From Vagococcus acidifermentans (GTDB taxonomy: Bacteria > Bacillota > Bacilli > Lactobacillales > Vagococcaceae), in the NCBI RefSeq assembly GCF_003987655.1, contig NZ_NGKC01000016.1, positions 1 through 63,364 on the forward strand: 63,364 bases of DNA, written 5' to 3'. The translations under genes and the position numbers were made by a program. Below the pieces are notes generated by a model. It ran no database searches. It was not told the origin of the DNA and saw only the letters and a list, made by a program, of their open reading frames with translations. This document shows positions 1 through 8,065 of this stretch, one piece after another (position 1 is the stretch's first letter; the number at the start of each line of letters is the position of its first letter).

Positions 1-307
1 TGCCAGAAACAAAACTTTTCATTAATTGATCATATTTAACGTTAGAAATATCCTGAATAGTCCATTTTAAATACTCCGATAAAGTCACAGTAGGTGTATA
101 AAAACGAGAAAATGTTGTGCCGCTTCTACCTATATGATCTACCTTAATCAACTCTTTGTTCAATAACTGCCTAACAATCACCGGAACAGTATTTTTATTT
201 AGCGAACTATTATTATCCAAAATATTTTTTACTGACAGAGCATTTTCGCTATTTAAAAAAATTTCCAGTATTTCTTTTTCTTTTTTTGTTAAAGAATTAA
301 TAATCAT
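1..307 (-). CDS. BlaI/MecI/CopY-family transcriptional repressor (C-terminus outside window)
   Basis: The frame is open from an ATG at 305-307 to the window edge, about 102 codons without a stop, preceded by an AAGGAGA ribosome site at about 314-321. The protein begins MIINSLTKKEKEILEIF and continues with a winged-helix pattern (NKNTVPVIVRQLLNKELI) and a wing rich in R, G and T. This is the layout of BlaI/MecI/CopY repressors, which bind operators as dimers and usually control a neighbouring resistance or transporter gene. In many systems they are cleaved by a BlaR1-type membrane sensor. Here the C-terminal dimerisation part and any partner lie beyond the window. The stretch is very AT-rich compared with the core genes to its right, so it may be acquired. 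Family assignment is fairly secure; the regulated target is unknown. Confidence 0.72.
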   Translation of the reverse strand, partial: MIINSLTKKEKEILEIFLNSENALSVKNILDNNSSLNKNTVPVIVRQLLNKELIKVDHIGRSGTTFSRFYTPTVTLSEYLKWTIQDISNVKYDQLMKSFVSG

Positions 308-530
308 TAGAATATCTCCTTTGAATATAAATATATTTACAAGGTAAATTATATCAGTTGATAGTAGAAAAATATAGTCTATAGGATGACAGATTGTGGT
401 TTACAAAGAAAAATAGCCGCACCCCTTTGTTTTATTGACACTCAGATTACTCAGTTTAAACATATAAAATATAACAATACTGCCATAATATTGTAGTGAT
501 ATTTAAATGCAATACAAGATATTGACTTAA

Positions 531-827
531 ATACATAATGCCAGTGTTGTTGAAACAGGAGAAAATAATCAGAGATACTATTCCATAGTGATTCCGCTTA
601 TTGGACAAAGATTCAGCTTTATTAGTAATGTAACATTATTATTTGATGACAACTACGAATTGATTAGCTATTCTGAAGCATTGATTACTCAAACTGAAAA
701 TCATAAATTTATGATTACCAACTATCTTGATGGAAAAATGGTCGAACAAGATATTACCGACATAGACTTTCTTAATAACGATGAATGGCTTAGTTCTACG
801 AGAAAGTATATTAAGTTTGAACACTAA
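531..827 (+). pseudogene. Open frame without a good start; possible gene remnant
   Basis: A frame runs from just after a TAA at 528-530 to a TAA at 825-827. Its residues look protein-like (IPLIGQRFSFISNVTLLFDD, then ITNYLDGKMVEQDITDIDFL), with alternating beta-strand patterns. The first usable start is a GTG at 588-590 with no clear ribosome site. The protein-like sequence also begins before it (VETGENNQRYYS), which suggests that the true 5' end has been lost. I do not recognise the family. It could be a decayed secreted protein of an accessory locus. The rest of 308-1330 shows no convincing gene. Confidence 0.25.
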
Positions 828-1156
828 AAGACTAGTGAGAGATTGTATAGTATTTTACACAATATTATGGACTTGACTAATTTTTTTCTCGGATTAACAG
901 AAAACAATTTTTAGAGTACTATCATTAGTACTTGCATCAAAGTAAAGAAGCTGCTATATAAGTCATTGTTAGCAGTAGTAAGCATTGATAAAATTATAAA
1001 TATAATAAACTGAGGTGATTTAATATCATTTTTTGGTGGTGGCACCACTGGCTGGTAATTGTTTCTGATATTCAAAAAATTTAGACATGAAGAGGAAACT
1101 ATTTTTAGAAACCATTTTATTTTGGTTATTTGTTAAATGGTGTTAATGGGACAAAG

Positions 1157-1221
1157 CATATCATCTTTGCTGTGTCGGGTTGTCGTGACTTAAGCATATC
1201 AGAAAGATGATATGTTTTTTA
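1157..1221 (+). terminator. Long-stem hairpin followed by a T run
   Basis: CATATCATCTTT at 1157-1168 pairs perfectly with AAAGATGATATG at 1203-1214, and six T residues follow. The 34-base loop is long for a plain terminator, and AAGCATATCA is repeated directly inside it (about 1155 and 1193). It could be a terminator, or the end of a small untranslated RNA. Confidence 0.45.
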
Positions 1222-1333
1222 TTGTGCCAAAAAAAACAGGACAAATAAATCATTTTTTGATCTATCAGTCCTATTTATTATAGAGCCTCAAAAAGCAGGC
1301 AGCACCATTTGACGATACTACCCGCTTAACGTT

Positions 1334-2629
1334 TTATAATTGAGAGACAGTTCTAAAGGTGTACCCTTTCTTTATCAGCATTTTGATTAAGGGCTCCACG
1401 CCATTGGCCGTTGTTTTGTGGATGTCGTGCATTAAGATGATGTCACCGTTTTTGACATGCTGCTCCACTTTTTCAACTATTTTTTTGCCGTTGCGCACTT
1501 GCCAGTCCAGCGTGTCGATATCCCATAATGCCAGCCGCATACCGGGGACCGCCTGCACCACTTTCTGGTTGAAGGCACCGTAAGGCGGTCTCAGCAAGCC
1601 GGGCTGTTGACCTGAATGTTTAGCAATCAACTCATTAGTTTGGGTGATATCTTTTTGTATCTCTTTATCGGTCATGACCGACAAGTTGCTGTGGGCATAG
1701 CTGTGATTGCCTATTTCGTGCCCGTCATCATTGATACGCTTCAATACAGCCGGATACTTTTCTGCCATCGAACCAAGCACGAAGAAAGTGGCCTTGACCT
1801 TGTATTTTTTTAAAATATCCAATATTTTCACTGTACTGCTGTCGTTCGGTCCATCATCAAACGTTAATGCCACAACTTGCTGTTCGGCCGGTTCCGACTG
1901 CTGGTTAATCATTGACAGTTGAACCAGAAACTGTTCCTGCAGCGACTCGTTCCTGATGTATCCGATCAACTCCCTGAGATGGTCGCGCTCCACCCGCGGC
2001 AAAGATTGAACGACACTATCGTCGGAAATTGTTTGGGATAAAATCTGCTGGATTTCTTCAGATGTTCCGACTTGCAGCTCAGCACTCGACAGTGCCTGGT
2101 CGATGACTGCGCGGAAGGCATCATCCGGCAGGGTCTCGGCCTCTGTCCGCAAGTTTTTAACATCAGCCAGCGTCACCTGCTCCCGCACGGCTGCTTCCGG
2201 GACAAAGTGTTTGTCCGCCAGCGGCTGACCATTGAACAGTTCCTGCACACGAGTCGCCGCGAGTTGTTTTTCTTTTAGCGTTGCCAGCTGATGCTGACAA
2301 TCCTGAAATGCCTTGACAAGCGATTGTTTCTGCTTGGCAAACCGGCTGTGTTCAGCGATCTTCAATTGGTCAGTTCGGGCAAGTGCGTCCCGGCTTGCCT
2401 GAAGGACACTATCAGCTGCCTCACGTGTCATTGTCTCAGACACAAACGCCGGATTTTCTGCATCTTGAAACGCTGTGATTTTCTTCTGAAGCCGCTTTGA
2501 TGACGCCGTCAGTTCAGCCAGCTGTGCTTCTAATTGCTGGGTTTTCTTCTGCTGAAAAACAACCCAGCTACCTATTCCTATCATCATCAGTACAATAAAA
2601 CTAATGACCCATTTCCATTTTTTTTGCAT
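1334..2629 (-). CDS. Membrane-anchored polysaccharide deacetylase (NodB domain)
   Basis: This is probably a carbohydrate esterase 4 enzyme that removes acetyl groups from peptidoglycan or another wall glycan outside the cell. An N-terminal membrane anchor (about residues 6-24, WVISFIVLMMIGIGSWVVF) is followed by about 200 residues of helical, Q/E/L-rich sequence that looks coiled-coil. The C-terminal NodB domain carries motif 1 VALTFDDGPND, motif 2 HEIGNHSYAH (zinc-binding H...H), motif 3 LLRPPYGAFN, motif 4 DIDTLDW and motif 5 DIILMHDIH. The ATG at 2629 was chosen because GGGGTGG lies four bases upstream; a GTG at 2647 would add six residues. The gene stands alone, convergent with nothing on its 3' side. 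The catalytic residues look intact; the exact substrate is inferred. Confidence 0.88.
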   Translation of the reverse strand: MQKKWKWVISFIVLMMIGIGSWVVFQQKKTQQLEAQLAELTASSKRLQKKITAFQDAENPAFVSETMTREAADSVLQASRDALARTDQLKIAEHSRFAKQKQSLVKAFQDCQHQLATLKEKQLAATRVQELFNGQPLADKHFVPEAAVREQVTLADVKNLRTEAETLPDDAFRAVIDQALSSAELQVGTSEEIQQILSQTISDDSVVQSLPRVERDHLRELIGYIRNESLQEQFLVQLSMINQQSEPAEQQVVALTFDDGPNDSSTVKILDILKKYKVKATFFVLGSMAEKYPAVLKRINDDGHEIGNHSYAHSNLSVMTDKEIQKDITQTNELIAKHSGQQPGLLRPPYGAFNQKVVQAVPGMRLALWDIDTLDWQVRNGKKIVEKVEQHVKNGDIILMHDIHKTTANGVEPLIKMLIKKGYTFRTVSQL

Positions 2630-2931
2630 ATGCCACCCCATCCTCACAACATCACTCTGCTCTCTATTCTACGCCAAAAAACTTTTGAATAACAGACATT
2701 TGTCCAGTAAATGAGGTTTTTCTTAAATGCACCTATGGACAGAAAGAGCACTTCAAGCGGATACCAGCAGTATCTTTTCAGTTTCATGCTGGTTCGGTCC
2801 AGTGGACAACAAACGCTATTTTGTATATCTGTTCGTTCCGATACAATTACCGCATTTCTCCCCGTGAAAACAGCTGTGACAGAGAAGGGCACCAGCCGCA
2901 AAGTTTTTCAGCGAATTCCCGCCGCTTGTCT

Positions 2932-2959
2932 TTGTCTCGTTTCTTTTTTATGCTACAAT
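2932..2959 (+). promoter_or_regulatory. SigA-type promoter
   Basis: TTGTCT (2932-2937) and TACAAT (2954-2959) are separated by 16 bases, about 35 bases before the start of the small membrane protein gene. The rest of 2630-2994 shows no gene; the short frames there look like chance. Confidence 0.55.
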
Positions 2960-2994
2960 AAAGCCATTAGAACCATAAAAAAAGGAGAAGAACT

Positions 2995-3342
2995 ATGAAA
3001 AACCAACCAAACAGAATGTGCTTCAAGCACGGTCTACTTGCCGGTGCTGTGACTGGTACAGTACTCGGGCTAGCCAGCGGCGTTCTTTTAACCTCTCTTT
3101 ATTTCAATAAGAAAACCATTCACGCAGACACTATTTTGGAAACGGTCAAAAAAGCATTTCTCAGCGAAGGCCCCATCGAAGGGTCATGGATTCACTTGAC
3201 CAAAGATCCTCTCCAACGGTTCGCAATCAAGACTCAAACTTATACCGGCGGCATTTCCCGGATGGAAGACGGGCAGCTGGTGCAATATGAATTTGTCGCT
3301 GATGCGTATACCGGTACTGTCTTGGACATTTACCGCCTGTAG
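2995..3342 (+). CDS. Small membrane-anchored protein with a PepSY-like C-terminus
   Basis: This 115-residue protein has a glycine/alanine-rich membrane segment at about residues 13-35 (LLAGAVTGTVLGLASGVLL). A short extracellular domain follows, whose end (QYEFVADAYTGTVLDIYRL) resembles the closing strands of PepSY-type domains (...VDAYTGEVL...). The start is an ATG after AAAAGGAGAAG. The gene has its own promoter and ends before a bidirectional terminator shared with trmB. PepSY-like domains are often linked to inhibition of surface proteases, but I cannot assign a role here. It is single-copy and monocistronic in this window. Confidence 0.6.
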   Translation: MKNQPNRMCFKHGLLAGAVTGTVLGLASGVLLTSLYFNKKTIHADTILETVKKAFLSEGPIEGSWIHLTKDPLQRFAIKTQTYTGGISRMEDGQLVQYEFVADAYTGTVLDIYRL

Positions 3343-3392
3343 CATGCCCGCCTGCTCCCTGTGTTTGTGCTTGCCTCATATCCTTTTAAAAA

Positions 3393-3428
3393 AACAGCCC
3401 TGCCGTCACGGTCAGGACTGTTTTTTTT
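3393..3428. terminator. Bidirectional terminator
   Basis: AACAGcCCTG and CAGGaCTGTT form a stem flanked by A and T runs. It serves the small membrane protein gene on + and trmB on -, whose stop codon abuts it. Confidence 0.8.
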
Positions 3429-4065
3429 AGTTAAAGGTCGCTTCCAAACGGTAAATCGGATGTCCTTTTGCAGAAAATTTTTCTTCGTACTCCGTCATAA
3501 TATTGCCGGAAAAATCGCTGTTGTGCAAGTCAAGCCAGACTTGTTTCAGCGTCATCCCGTATTGGGACAAACTGGCCAGCGAGTATTCAAACAACCCCTG
3601 ATTATCCGTTTTGAAATGAATCTCACCTTTTTGCCGCAGCAGATACTCATACGTTTGAAGAAATGTGTGATACGTGAGCCGGCGTTTTTCATGCCGCTTT
3701 TTCGGCCACGGGTCACAAAAATTCAGGTAAATTCTGTCGATTTCCCCCGCCGCAAAGTAATCTTTTAAATCAGCCCCGTCAACCAGCAGCAGCTGCAAAT
3801 TCGGCAAACGCTCGTCAAGCTGTTTTTCAAGGGCTGAAATGATGGCGTTCATCTGCATCTCTACGCCGATAAAATTGATAGTCGGATGCGCCTTGGCCAT
3901 TTCAACAATAAAGCGCCCCTTCCCGCTGCCGACTTCGACGTAAAGCGGCTGCTGGCTGTCGAAGCGTTCGTGCCATCTTCCGCGCCATTCTTCCGGATGC
4001 GTTAAAATATATTCGGGGTGCGCTGCAATCGTCGCTTCTGCCCCGGGTTTATGTCGTAATCTCAT
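3427..4065 (-). CDS. trmB: tRNA (guanine-N7-)-methyltransferase TrmB
   Basis: TrmB makes m7G46 in the variable loop of tRNAs, using S-adenosylmethionine. The 212-residue length is normal. The start is MRLRHKPGA, the SAM-binding loop is [15 protein letters not shown] (about residues 42-56), and the family signature [16 protein letters not shown] is complete. The ATG follows AGGAAGG. It lies downstream of the ytmP-like kinase gene, an arrangement also known in Bacillus, but a terminator-like hairpin stands between the two, so read-through may be partial. Confidence 0.95.
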   Translation of the reverse strand: MRLRHKPGAEATIAAHPEYILTHPEEWRGRWHERFDSQQPLYVEVGSGKGRFIVEMAKAHPTINFIGVEMQMNAIISALEKQLDERLPNLQLLLVDGADLKDYFAAGEIDRIYLNFCDPWPKKRHEKRRLTYHTFLQTYEYLLRQKGEIHFKTDNQGLFEYSLASLSQYGMTLKQVWLDLHNSDFSGNIMTEYEEKFSAKGHPIYRLEATFN

Positions 4066-4080
4066 GGGTTCGTCCTTCCT

Positions 4081-4116
4081 AGAAAAAGACTCTTTGATTT
4101 GTGACCAAAGAGTCTT
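4081..4116 (-). terminator. Terminator between ytmP-like gene and trmB
   Basis: AAGACTCTTTG and CAAAGAGTCTT form an 11-bp perfect stem with a 9-base loop. On the minus strand it is followed by TTTCT. It sits only about 15 bases before the trmB start. Confidence 0.75.
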
Positions 4117-4119
4117 GCG

Positions 4120-4902
4120 TTAATAAGTGTAAATTTTTTTTAGCAGGGCGATGTAGCGGTTCATGTCGCCCAGTTCATATTTTCTGTGACTGCGTTTTAT
4201 CTGCATCAGCAGATTCATGCCGCTGTACCAGTACACCCGGTCCATGATGTCGGTATTTGGTTTGAGACCGTACAGCTCCAGCCAGCTTTCCCATTGCGCC
4301 ATCGGCACATACTGGCCGAGAATCGTTCCCAAATCAAGTGCCGGATCGGCCAATACGGAATAGTCCCAATCCACCAGATATAGTCTGCCTTCTTCCGACA
4401 TCAGCCAGTTTTGATGAATGGCATCGCCATGGCAGGCACTGTAATAGATAGGGTGAAACGACGGCAAGTGGTCTTCAAGAAAGCGGAAGACCCGTGTCAA
4501 GTAATGGTTGCCTTTTATATCAGCCGGCAATTGCTGGGAATAATCGGTCAAAAAGTCAAACGCGCTTTTTTCCTCGCCGCCCATTTTTCGAAGCATGGTC
4601 CGCAATGAATCTGAATGGTGCAGGTGATGCAATATGCGCGCTGCTGCTTCGCTGGTCCTCAGCTCATTCGGTGTCAGCTGCCGGCCGTCAAGCCATTCCT
4701 GTGCTGTCAGGACATCGCCGTTGCCCGTCCGTTTTGTCCAAAGCAGTTTAGGCGTCAGTCCTTCCCGCGAAAGAGCCGCTAAAAAAGGAGTTGAGTTGCG
4801 CTTGATGAATGCCCGGTCACTTTCTTTAGTGCCTTTATACGCTTTGCCGGTGTCTCCTTTAATCGGCTGTAACCGCCAATTTTTATCAAATTTAAAATCC
4901 AT
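4120..4902 (-). CDS. Aminoglycoside phosphotransferase/choline kinase-fold protein (YtmP-like)
   Basis: This 260-residue protein has an APH-type small-molecule kinase fold. Visible motifs are the catalytic loop CHGDAIHQNW (about residues 159-168) and the metal-binding segment LVDWDYSVLADPALDLG (about 177-193). The N-terminal ATP-binding lobe is short. The position next to trmB matches YtmP of Bacillus, whose substrate is not established. It should not be read as an antibiotic-resistance gene: the chromosomal housekeeping setting and conserved neighbours argue for a metabolic role. The start ATG follows GGAGAAG. Confidence 0.8.
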   Translation of the reverse strand: MDFKFDKNWRLQPIKGDTGKAYKGTKESDRAFIKRNSTPFLAALSREGLTPKLLWTKRTGNGDVLTAQEWLDGRQLTPNELRTSEAAARILHHLHHSDSLRTMLRKMGGEEKSAFDFLTDYSQQLPADIKGNHYLTRVFRFLEDHLPSFHPIYYSACHGDAIHQNWLMSEEGRLYLVDWDYSVLADPALDLGTILGQYVPMAQWESWLELYGLKPNTDIMDRVYWYSGMNLLMQIKRSHRKYELGDMNRYIALLKKIYTY

Positions 4903-5024
4903 GATTTTCTTCTCCGCTCAAATCTTCCAAACTTTTTCTTCTGCAAAATAAAAAACCCATCTCGAAAAACAGAGGAATACTCAAAACAGTATACCATAAA
5001 TTATGGCCGATTTCCTTAATTGTC

Positions 5025-6245
5025 TTATTTTCCTGCTATTTTTTTTAACCTGACCGGCAAATAAAACGTGACAAACAGCCAAACTTCCGCAAAAATCAGC
5101 ACTGTAATAATCAAGCCGTCACGTGTCACGCCCAGCGACAACAAGCTGACAGCCGCCAGCACTACGCCGACACTCGTTAAGACCACACTCAACAACTTGA
5201 CGACCGCATGTTTTTTCTGATGCGGGTCGACCGGGTAGAGCTTTGTCAGAACCATGTAATCAAACTGATTGTAAATCGGCAGCAGCTGAAAGGCAATGAG
5301 ATAAATCGCCATTAGTGCTGATAACAGCGCCGGCCAAAAATCGGCGGTCATCAACAGCAGTAGCACCGCCAGAACGGTCAGACGCACGGCCAGTCCGAGA
5401 AAGTCATTGCTCCGAAGGAATACCCGGGCATACAGGTACACATACACATTGGCTGAATCGTGTTTGATTTTCCCGAGGACCGCATCGAAGTAACGCCGGC
5501 GTTTGACCTTGCCCACAATGCCGGGAACATCGGTAAACAAATTGATGAACGCATACAGCCGCTTCAGGCGCTGATTTTCAAGATCAATCATCGTTTCCCA
5601 GTCCAGCGGTTTTTCTTTCATTGTAGCCGCACTTCTGACAAACATCAACAAGCAGACTGCCGCTGCAATCACGACTCCCAACACTGGGATGACATACAGG
5701 CTGAGAGCGATGGAGACCAGACTGCCGGCCAGCCAAACAAGACGCGACAGACGGTAAACAGACTGATTGTCTAAATATATCCCCTGTAACTGGACCAGTA
5801 GACCGGCTGCTTTTAACGCCCACAATACGATGATAAAAAAGAAAAAGTCAGTGAATGTGCGTCCTGTCACTGCGACGTACAACGGCATCGCCGCACTGCA
5901 GACAAGCAAAAGCAGGACAAACGGAACAATCAGCGAATAGAGATAAGCCCGTTTTAAGTAACCGGCCATGTCCCGTTCCTTCGGCAGCAGAAAAACAGCA
6001 TCCGCCTCTTTGGTCAGCGTCGCCAGTCTGCCGCTGAACAGTACCGCGAACCACAGTACGCCGATCAGCGGGCGCCCCCAAATAAACTGCGGTGTCAGCT
6101 CCTTTACCAAATCAGCGTAAAAAAGCGCCAGTCCGCCTAAAGCAATGCCGCAAACGATCATGAAATGGTCATTGAAAATATATTTCATGAACCGCATCAT
6201 CTTGAATTGATGACGGCGGCACCGCTGCTGAAAAAAAACAGTCAT
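5025..6245 (-). CDS. ecsB: ABC transporter permease EcsB
   Basis: EcsB is the integral membrane partner of EcsA. In Bacillus the Ecs transporter affects secretion, intramembrane proteolysis and competence. The 406-residue protein has a charged, mostly cytoplasmic stretch at about 190-260 between two groups of hydrophobic segments. The N-terminus carries FQQRCRRHQFKMMRFMKYIF before the first membrane helix, typical for EcsB. The start codon overlaps the ecsA stop by one base (TGATG), which implies translational coupling. Identification rests on sequence character plus the ecsA/hit/prsA context. Confidence 0.88.
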   Translation of the reverse strand: MTVFFQQRCRRHQFKMMRFMKYIFNDHFMIVCGIALGGLALFYADLVKELTPQFIWGRPLIGVLWFAVLFSGRLATLTKEADAVFLLPKERDMAGYLKRAYLYSLIVPFVLLLLVCSAAMPLYVAVTGRTFTDFFFFIIVLWALKAAGLLVQLQGIYLDNQSVYRLSRLVWLAGSLVSIALSLYVIPVLGVVIAAAVCLLMFVRSAATMKEKPLDWETMIDLENQRLKRLYAFINLFTDVPGIVGKVKRRRYFDAVLGKIKHDSANVYVYLYARVFLRSNDFLGLAVRLTVLAVLLLLMTADFWPALLSALMAIYLIAFQLLPIYNQFDYMVLTKLYPVDPHQKKHAVVKLLSVVLTSVGVVLAAVSLLSLGVTRDGLIITVLIFAEVWLFVTFYLPVRLKKIAGK

Positions 6246-6985
6246 CAGTTGCCAGCCCCCTCTTCTGCCGTCAAAGCAACATAAATATCGTCTAGTGAGG
6301 AGTCCGGCAAATGAAACTCTTCCCGCAATTCGGCAATCGTGCCGGCCGCACGGACTCGTCCCTCATGCAGCACAATGAACCGGTCGCAGTATTTTTCAGC
6401 TGTCGACAAGATGTGCGTTGACATCAGCGTCGCAGCACCGGCCTGCCGTGTCTGGCCGATTAGTTCCAGCAGGGCATTAATCGCCAGCGGGTCCAGTCCG
6501 AGAAACGGCTCGTCAATGATGTAAAGCGACGGCTCCACTAAAAATGCGCACAGTACCATGACTTTCTGTTTCATCCCTTTGGAAAAATTAGCCGGAAACC
6601 ATTCCAGCTTGTTGTCCAGACGGAATGTCTTGAGCAGCCTTTCCGCCCGTTTTTGAGCCGTAGCCGCCGGGATGCCGTATGCCATCGCCGTCACATCGAT
6701 GTGCTCCTGCAACGTCAGCTCCTCATAAAGAGCCGGTGTTTCGGGAATATACCCGATTTTTTTCCGGTAACTTTCCGGATGGCTTTTCAGTGTTTCGCCG
6801 TCAAGGCTGATATGTCCTTTCTGAGCGCTTAACAACCCGATGATATGTTTGATGGTCGTGCTCTTCCCGGCACCGTTCAGTCCGATAAGTCCCACCAGCT
6901 CGCCAGGCTTTACTTCAAAGCTAATATCTTTCAAAACAGGTACATGGCCGTAACCGCCTGTCAAATGTTCCACTTTTAAACTCAT
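6245..6985 (-). CDS. ecsA: ABC transporter ATP-binding protein EcsA
   Basis: This is the ATPase of the Ecs transporter. It has a Walker A GLNGAGKST, a signature-like NFSKGMKQKV, a Walker B LYIIDEPFLGLD and an H-loop STH, all intact. MSLKVEHLTGGYG was taken as the start (6983-6985) because GGAGGG lies just upstream and it gives the usual length of 246 residues; an upstream in-frame start would add 18 residues without a ribosome site. It is divergent from hit, as in Bacillus. Confidence 0.93.
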   Translation of the reverse strand: MSLKVEHLTGGYGHVPVLKDISFEVKPGELVGLIGLNGAGKSTTIKHIIGLLSAQKGHISLDGETLKSHPESYRKKIGYIPETPALYEELTLQEHIDVTAMAYGIPAATAQKRAERLLKTFRLDNKLEWFPANFSKGMKQKVMVLCAFLVEPSLYIIDEPFLGLDPLAINALLELIGQTRQAGAATLMSTHILSTAEKYCDRFIVLHEGRVRAAGTIAELREEFHLPDSSLDDIYVALTAEEGAGN

Positions 6986-7016
6986 GCACACATTCCCTCC
7001 AGCTCGTTCTAGAAAG

Positions 7017-7025
7017 ATTATAGCA
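7017..7025 (-). promoter_or_regulatory. Extended -10 promoter for ecsAB
   Basis: On the minus strand TGC-TATAAT occurs 32 bases before the ecsA start. No strong -35 is seen, which fits an extended -10 promoter. Confidence 0.5.
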
Positions 7026-7113
7026 TAGATTGATTTCACAATAGAATAATAATACGGCTAATTCTTTTCATTCTGATGTTTTTTTGGTAATGTTAAGGAA
7101 AGGAGGAATAGTC

Positions 7114-7539
7114 ATGACAGATTGTATTTTTTGCAAAATCATAAACAAAGAAATTCCAAGCTATCCTGTTTACGAGGATGAGGAGGTCTACGCCTTTTTG
7201 GACATGACCCAAACCACGAAAGGCCACACACTGCTTGTGCCTAAAAAACACGTCACGGATATCTTTGAGTACGACGCCCAATTAGCTGAAACAGTGTTCT
7301 CCCGCGTGCCCAAAATCGCGAAGGCCATGGAAAAAGCATTCCCGGAAATGGCAGGACTGAATGTCGTTAACAACAACCGCGAAGTTGCCTATCAGTCGGT
7401 CTTCCATTCCCATGTACACTTGCTGCCGCGTTACAGCAAACAGGATGATTTCAAAATGACGTTTGCTGATAATTCCGCCATGTACCCGCCGGAAGAAATG
7501 ACGAAAATCGCTGATGCCATCAACGAACAGGTGAACTAG
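7114..7539 (+). CDS. hit: HIT-family nucleotide-binding protein (Hit/HinT)
   Basis: This 141-residue histidine triad protein probably hydrolyses nucleoside phosphoramidates or adenylyl conjugates. It has an N-terminal CIFCKIINKEIPS with a zinc-type CxxC, and the active-site triad is HSHVHLLPR (H-x-H-x-H). The ATG at 7114 follows AAGGAGG; an earlier in-frame start at 7084 has no support. It is the first gene of hit-ytxH, divergent from ecsAB. Confidence 0.94.
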   Translation: MTDCIFCKIINKEIPSYPVYEDEEVYAFLDMTQTTKGHTLLVPKKHVTDIFEYDAQLAETVFSRVPKIAKAMEKAFPEMAGLNVVNNNREVAYQSVFHSHVHLLPRYSKQDDFKMTFADNSAMYPPEEMTKIADAINEQVN

Positions 7540-7896
7540 ATGAGTGCCGGACGATTCATGACAGGATTAGTATTCGGCGCTTTTGTCGGCGGTGCGGCAG
7601 GTCTCCTGCTGGCGCCTCGCAAAGGTCGGGAAACCCGTGAACAGCTGAAGAAAGAATTGACAGATACCATCGAACTTGGGACGACGATTCAAGAAAGTTA
7701 CCAACACGTCACCGAGCAGGCAGCCGAACTGGCCGAGATGAGCCGTGAGCTGATACCGCCGCTTGCTAAAGAAACCAAACAGCTGGCAGCTGACTTTCGT
7801 TTTAAAACCGAGCCGCGTTTCAACATAATAGCCGAACAAATCGAAAAAATAAAAAAAGAAACCGACGCTTATCAACAGACGATAAAAAATCTATAA
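7540..7896 (+). CDS. YtxH-domain protein
   Basis: The protein is 118 residues long. The N-terminus (FMTGLVFGAFVGGAAGLLLA PRKGRETRE) is a glycine-rich membrane segment followed by the PRKG.ETR signature of YtxH-like proteins. The remainder is a charged amphipathic helix, probably coiled coil. Its ATG directly follows the hit stop codon with only a weak AGGTGA, so it is probably translated by coupling. It matches YhaH, found between hit and prsA in Bacillus. The function is unknown beyond a link with the envelope stress setting. Confidence 0.82.
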   Translation: MSAGRFMTGLVFGAFVGGAAGLLLAPRKGRETREQLKKELTDTIELGTTIQESYQHVTEQAAELAEMSRELIPPLAKETKQLAADFRFKTEPRFNIIAEQIEKIKKETDAYQQTIKNL

Positions 7897-7994
7897 GGTT
7901 TTTTAGCTTTTTTGAAAGAGTGTTGAAGAAATGTATCAAAGAATTGAAATTTTTTTGAAATTCATTTTTAACCGTTTTTTTATTTTTGAGAATA

Positions 7995-8003
7995 TGCTAT
8001 AGT
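7995..8003 (+). promoter_or_regulatory. Extended -10 promoter for prsA
   Basis: TGC-TATAGT lies 63 bases before the prsA start, and the upstream spacer is T-rich. It implies that prsA is transcribed separately from hit-ytxH, with a leader of about 55 bases. Confidence 0.5.
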
Positions 8004-8065
8004 TAAACACATGACGACACAGATTATTTGATATTAAATTTTTAAAACGAAATGGAAGTGCCTAA

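Noticed and set aside
1017-1085. Tryptophan-rich short peptide (IFWWWHHWLV) after GAGGTG, considered as a signalling or RiPP precursor
   Set aside because: No ATG, GTG or TTG in frame at a useful distance, and no modification or export gene near.
1087-1146. 19-residue hydrophobic peptide MKRKLFLETILFWLFVKWC
   Set aside because: No ribosome site before it, so it is probably chance in AT-rich sequence.
2711-2998. 95-codon frame on + and another on - upstream of the small membrane protein gene
   Set aside because: No ribosome sites, no recognisable pattern, and the promoter for the next gene lies inside.
4120-4902. Antibiotic-resistance aminoglycoside phosphotransferase
   Set aside because: Kinase fold only; the trmB-linked housekeeping position fits YtmP, not a resistance gene.
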